15,808 nt of DNA from UBA8437 sp003445035. Lineage in GTDB: Bacteria > Planctomycetota > Planctomycetia > Planctomycetales > Planctomycetaceae. Below are positions 13,891 through 15,808 of the stretch, in pieces. The notes beneath the pieces were generated by a model. The model saw nothing but the letters and a program-made list of their open reading frames with translations. It had not been told where the DNA came from and did no database searches. A program made the translations under genes and the position numbers. Position 1 is the first letter of the stretch. Every line of letters starts with the position of its first letter. Location: positions 1-15,808 of the forward strand of contig CALCHI010000165.1 in NCBI GenBank assembly GCA_937901285.1, read 5' to 3'.

Positions 13891-15213
13891 TTAGAGGCCG
13901 ATCGCAAACGCGTACACATTGCCGGTGACCGGGCCCTTGCCACTTGGCTTTCCGTCCCACCGCGTGACCCGCACGATCAAGTTCCGCGTCTGCCGATCCT
14001 CGTGAACGCAGAAATTGGACAACTGAAGCCCGGCAGGATCGTTCGGTCCGCGCGAGTCAATCGTTGTGACGCTTTTGCGGACCAGCCGCAGAGACTTCGG
14101 GTCAACCCGGCCGATCACCAGTGGATAACGGGGTGCGTTCCCTCGTGGGTGAACCGGTGAGATGTTGCCGATCCAGAAGCAGGTCCCCGTGGAGTGGCGG
14201 ACCAGTCGCGAGATGCTGCTGGGGGAATAGAACAACGTCCCGTCGGTGTACCGCCAGACATCGGGTTTCGTCCAGGACAGGCCACCGTTGTGTGAGATGC
14301 TGAACCATTTCCGACCGCTGTTGCTTCGGCAGACCATCAACATCCGTCCGTCCGGCATTTCCATGACCGTCGGTTCGAAGATCCCACGCAGGGATTTTTC
14401 GGGTGGCAGGTTCAACCGCTGGCTGAGTTGCCACGTCAGACGGCCGTCGTCGCGCCATTTGCCGATCAGCACGGCTGCGTCCAGGTACGTGTAGGCTCCC
14501 GGTGGTCGAAACAGTTTTCCGTCCGGGCCGGCATGGCTGATCTGCACCGGGACGATCACGGCGCCGTCGGCTCGGGACGTGAGCGCGTTGGACACCGTCA
14601 GGGAATTGGAGCCCACACGCACGCCCTGGAACGGATGGTCCTTCGTGTAGGCTTTCCCGGACTGGATCACGCGTTCTTCGAACAACCAGTTGCGGCCGCC
14701 ATCCTTGGAGACCCGGTAGATCGGGTAATAGTTGGTCTGGCCGTCGAGCGGATGGTCATTCCTCAGCATCCCTTCGTTGCCCATCAACACCAGCCGCCCA
14801 TTTTTTGGATCGAAGAAACTGCCATAAATGAACAGTCGTCGCAGTCGTCCGTCCGGTCCGGGTGGGGCGGCCTTCCACCTCTCCACGTCCGACCAGTTCC
14901 GTCCGTGGTCGGAGGACAGCCCCAGTTCAAAGTTCGAAAAGATGTCGTCCTTGAGCTCCTCGAACCGAATCCGGAACATGTCCGATCCACGGTTGCCGGC
15001 ATAACTGACGAACTCGTAGACCGACTGCGTGGGATCCCGCTGAGGGAATGACACTCCGAGTTTCTTGACCTTCAGCGACGGCTGGGCGGACGCGATGGTG
15101 CCGGTGAGTGACACCGCGATGCTCACGAGCCCCAGCATGCGGTGCCACCGGACGCCCGCTGAATCCGCATGTCGAAGGCCACGGTCCCGTTGAGGATTCG
15201 AACGGTGTTGCAT
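13891..15213 (-). CDS. Exported Asp-box beta-propeller protein (sialidase/BNR family)
   Basis: The 440-residue frame from ATG 15213 has a long basic N-terminus, then a hydrophobic core at about residues 27-40 and a likely cut after ASA43 (before QPSLK). A later ATG at 15138 would leave the signal peptide without positive charges, so the earlier start is preferred, though neither has a good ribosome binding site. Asp-box motifs occur at S100-W107 (SSDHGRNW), S169-W176 (SKDGGRNW) and S307-W314 (SHNGGLSW, Asp to Asn). The FEPTVMEMPDGRMLMVCRS segment (residues 279-297) matches the central strand of sialidase-type propellers, with E280 a possible catalytic Glu. No (F/Y)RIP motif is visible. The product is a probable glycan-active enzyme of unknown specificity. 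The small lipoprotein gene follows 26 nt downstream. Confidence 0.82.
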   Translation of the reverse strand: MQHRSNPQRDRGLRHADSAGVRWHRMLGLVSIAVSLTGTIASAQPSLKVKKLGVSFPQRDPTQSVYEFVSYAGNRGSDMFRIRFEELKDDIFSNFELGLSSDHGRNWSDVERWKAAPPGPDGRLRRLFIYGSFFDPKNGRLVLMGNEGMLRNDHPLDGQTNYYPIYRVSKDGGRNWLFEERVIQSGKAYTKDHPFQGVRVGSNSLTVSNALTSRADGAVIVPVQISHAGPDGKLFRPPGAYTYLDAAVLIGKWRDDGRLTWQLSQRLNLPPEKSLRGIFEPTVMEMPDGRMLMVCRSNSGRKWFSISHNGGLSWTKPDVWRYTDGTLFYSPSSISRLVRHSTGTCFWIGNISPVHPRGNAPRYPLVIGRVDPKSLRLVRKSVTTIDSRGPNDPAGLQLSNFCVHEDRQTRNLIVRVTRWDGKPSGKGPVTGNVYAFAIGL

Positions 15214-15305
15214 GAGCTTGCCAGTCTACGTGAGTCATTGACCGTCGACGGTGTCCATGACGATCGGACTTTTCCGACCCGCCGAGCACCTTTCACCAAC
15301 GGAGG

Positions 15306-15342
15306 CTGAGACCGATCGATCCGATCCGGATCGTGTTCTCAG
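15306..15342. other. Nested palindrome at the 3' end of the partial gene
   Basis: CTGAGA (15306-15311) and TCTCAG (15337-15342) are complementary and enclose the perfect 12-bp palindrome CGATCCGGATCG (15322-15333). The element overlaps the stop codon of the minus-strand gene ending at 15339. It may be a terminator-like structure or a protein-binding site. Confidence 0.4.
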
Positions 15343-15808
15343 CGAGCGGCCTTGGAGTCGGCACCCAGGATCGTCAGGTGGATCGGGTTCGATGCGTAAT
15401 TCGTGCTGATTGAAAACGACATCGAGATCCGTCCCATGACGGCGATCGGGAACCGCTCCAGGGGCTTCGGGGCACTGTCACCGGTGGCCGCCTCGAGAAC
15501 GATCGTTCCTTCCACCGTTTTTCCCGTCAGCCTCGCCTTGCTGTCCGACGACATGGTCACGCCGGGGGGCAATTGGTCGGCAATGATCGAGTTGCCGTAA
15601 AGGAAGGGCATCGCCAGTTGGATCGGCCCGGTGAACTCCTTGTTCCGTTTGACGCGGACCTTGATCTCAACCTTCTCTCCCGGGCGAAGCGTGATCTTGC
15701 TTGGCGTGGCTTCGAATTCGACGATGTCGAGCGGATTGGTGACTCCGACAATCTGCGTGTTGATTGGCCGGCGTGCCTGGGATCCTCCCGACACCTGCAA
15801 TTCGCAGG
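15339..15808 (-). CDS. C-terminal end of a larger, probably exported, beta-sandwich protein
   Basis: The frame is open at the right edge and ends at TGA (15341-15339), showing the last 155 residues. A TTG at 15800 could be read as a start, but the frame continues upstream of it, there is no ribosome binding site and the sequence begins in mid-domain, so this is a truncated view. The visible part is beta-rich: VEFEATPSKITLRPGEKVEIKV-like sequence, then KEFTGPIQLAMP, then LPPGVTMSS. This resembles immunoglobulin-like or pre-peptidase-type C-terminal domains found at the ends of large exported planctomycete proteins. No catalytic residue can be assigned. It lies 125 nt upstream of the propeller gene on the same strand. 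Confidence 0.7.
   Translation of the reverse strand, partial: CELQVSGGSQARRPINTQIVGVTNPLDIVEFEATPSKITLRPGEKVEIKVRVKRNKEFTGPIQLAMPFLYGNSIIADQLPPGVTMSSDSKARLTGKTVEGTIVLEAATGDSAPKPLERFPIAVMGRISMSFSISTNYASNPIHLTILGADSKAAR

Overview
This is a GC-rich window of about 15.8 kb that looks like chromosomal accessory sequence from a member of the Planctomycetota. That assignment is an inference from gene content, not from a marker gene. The supporting traits are many exported proteins of the Asp-box/beta-propeller type, a Sel1-repeat protein fused to a trypsin-like protease, a short membrane-anchored leucine-rich-repeat protein, a Tat-exported phosphoesterase-like protein and small lipoproteins. I see no rRNA, tRNA, CRISPR array, transposase or phage gene, and no gene-free stretch longer than about 300 bases.

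Layout. Positions 1-2182 (minus strand) hold the start of an exported cyclase-family hydrolase, cut by the window edge, and an exported GH32/GH43-like five-bladed propeller protein. Positions 2401-6199 (plus) hold a small membrane-anchored LRR protein, a seven-repeat Sel1 protein fused to an HtrA-like serine protease, and an exported five-Asp-box propeller protein. A convergent NTF2-like exported protein lies at 6216-6692 (minus). Positions 6890-10146 (plus) hold a second five-Asp-box propeller protein and an exported CocE/NonD-type S15 hydrolase. Positions 10358-11739 (minus) hold a BKACE (beta-keto acid cleavage) enzyme and a three-helix membrane protein. A Tat-exported purple-acid-phosphatase-like protein is at 12033-13508 (plus). 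Positions 13685-15808 (minus) hold a 59-residue lipoprotein, a third Asp-box propeller protein and the C-terminal end of a larger exported protein.

How the genes may work together. Most products carry export signals, and at least four are propeller proteins of the sialidase/glycosidase type, with an exported ester or amide hydrolase, a cyclase-type hydrolase and an NTF2-like protein among them. This fits a region for processing extracellular or periplasmic glycans and esters, but no substrate can be read from the sequence. The BKACE enzyme is the only clear cytoplasmic metabolic enzyme and has no obvious pathway partner here. Strands alternate often, so this is a set of short transcription units rather than one operon.

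The most interesting points are: (1) a phosphatase-like protein in which three of the seven usual purple-acid-phosphatase metal ligands appear replaced; (2) a series of perfect or near-perfect inverted repeats in intergenic regions and gene ends, including a 60-nt stem-loop between two convergent genes and two tandem stem-loops in a divergent promoter region; (3) a Sel1-protease fusion whose start can be placed by a strong ribosome binding site; and (4) a 59-residue lipoprotein gene 26 nt behind a propeller gene, below usual ORF length cut-offs.
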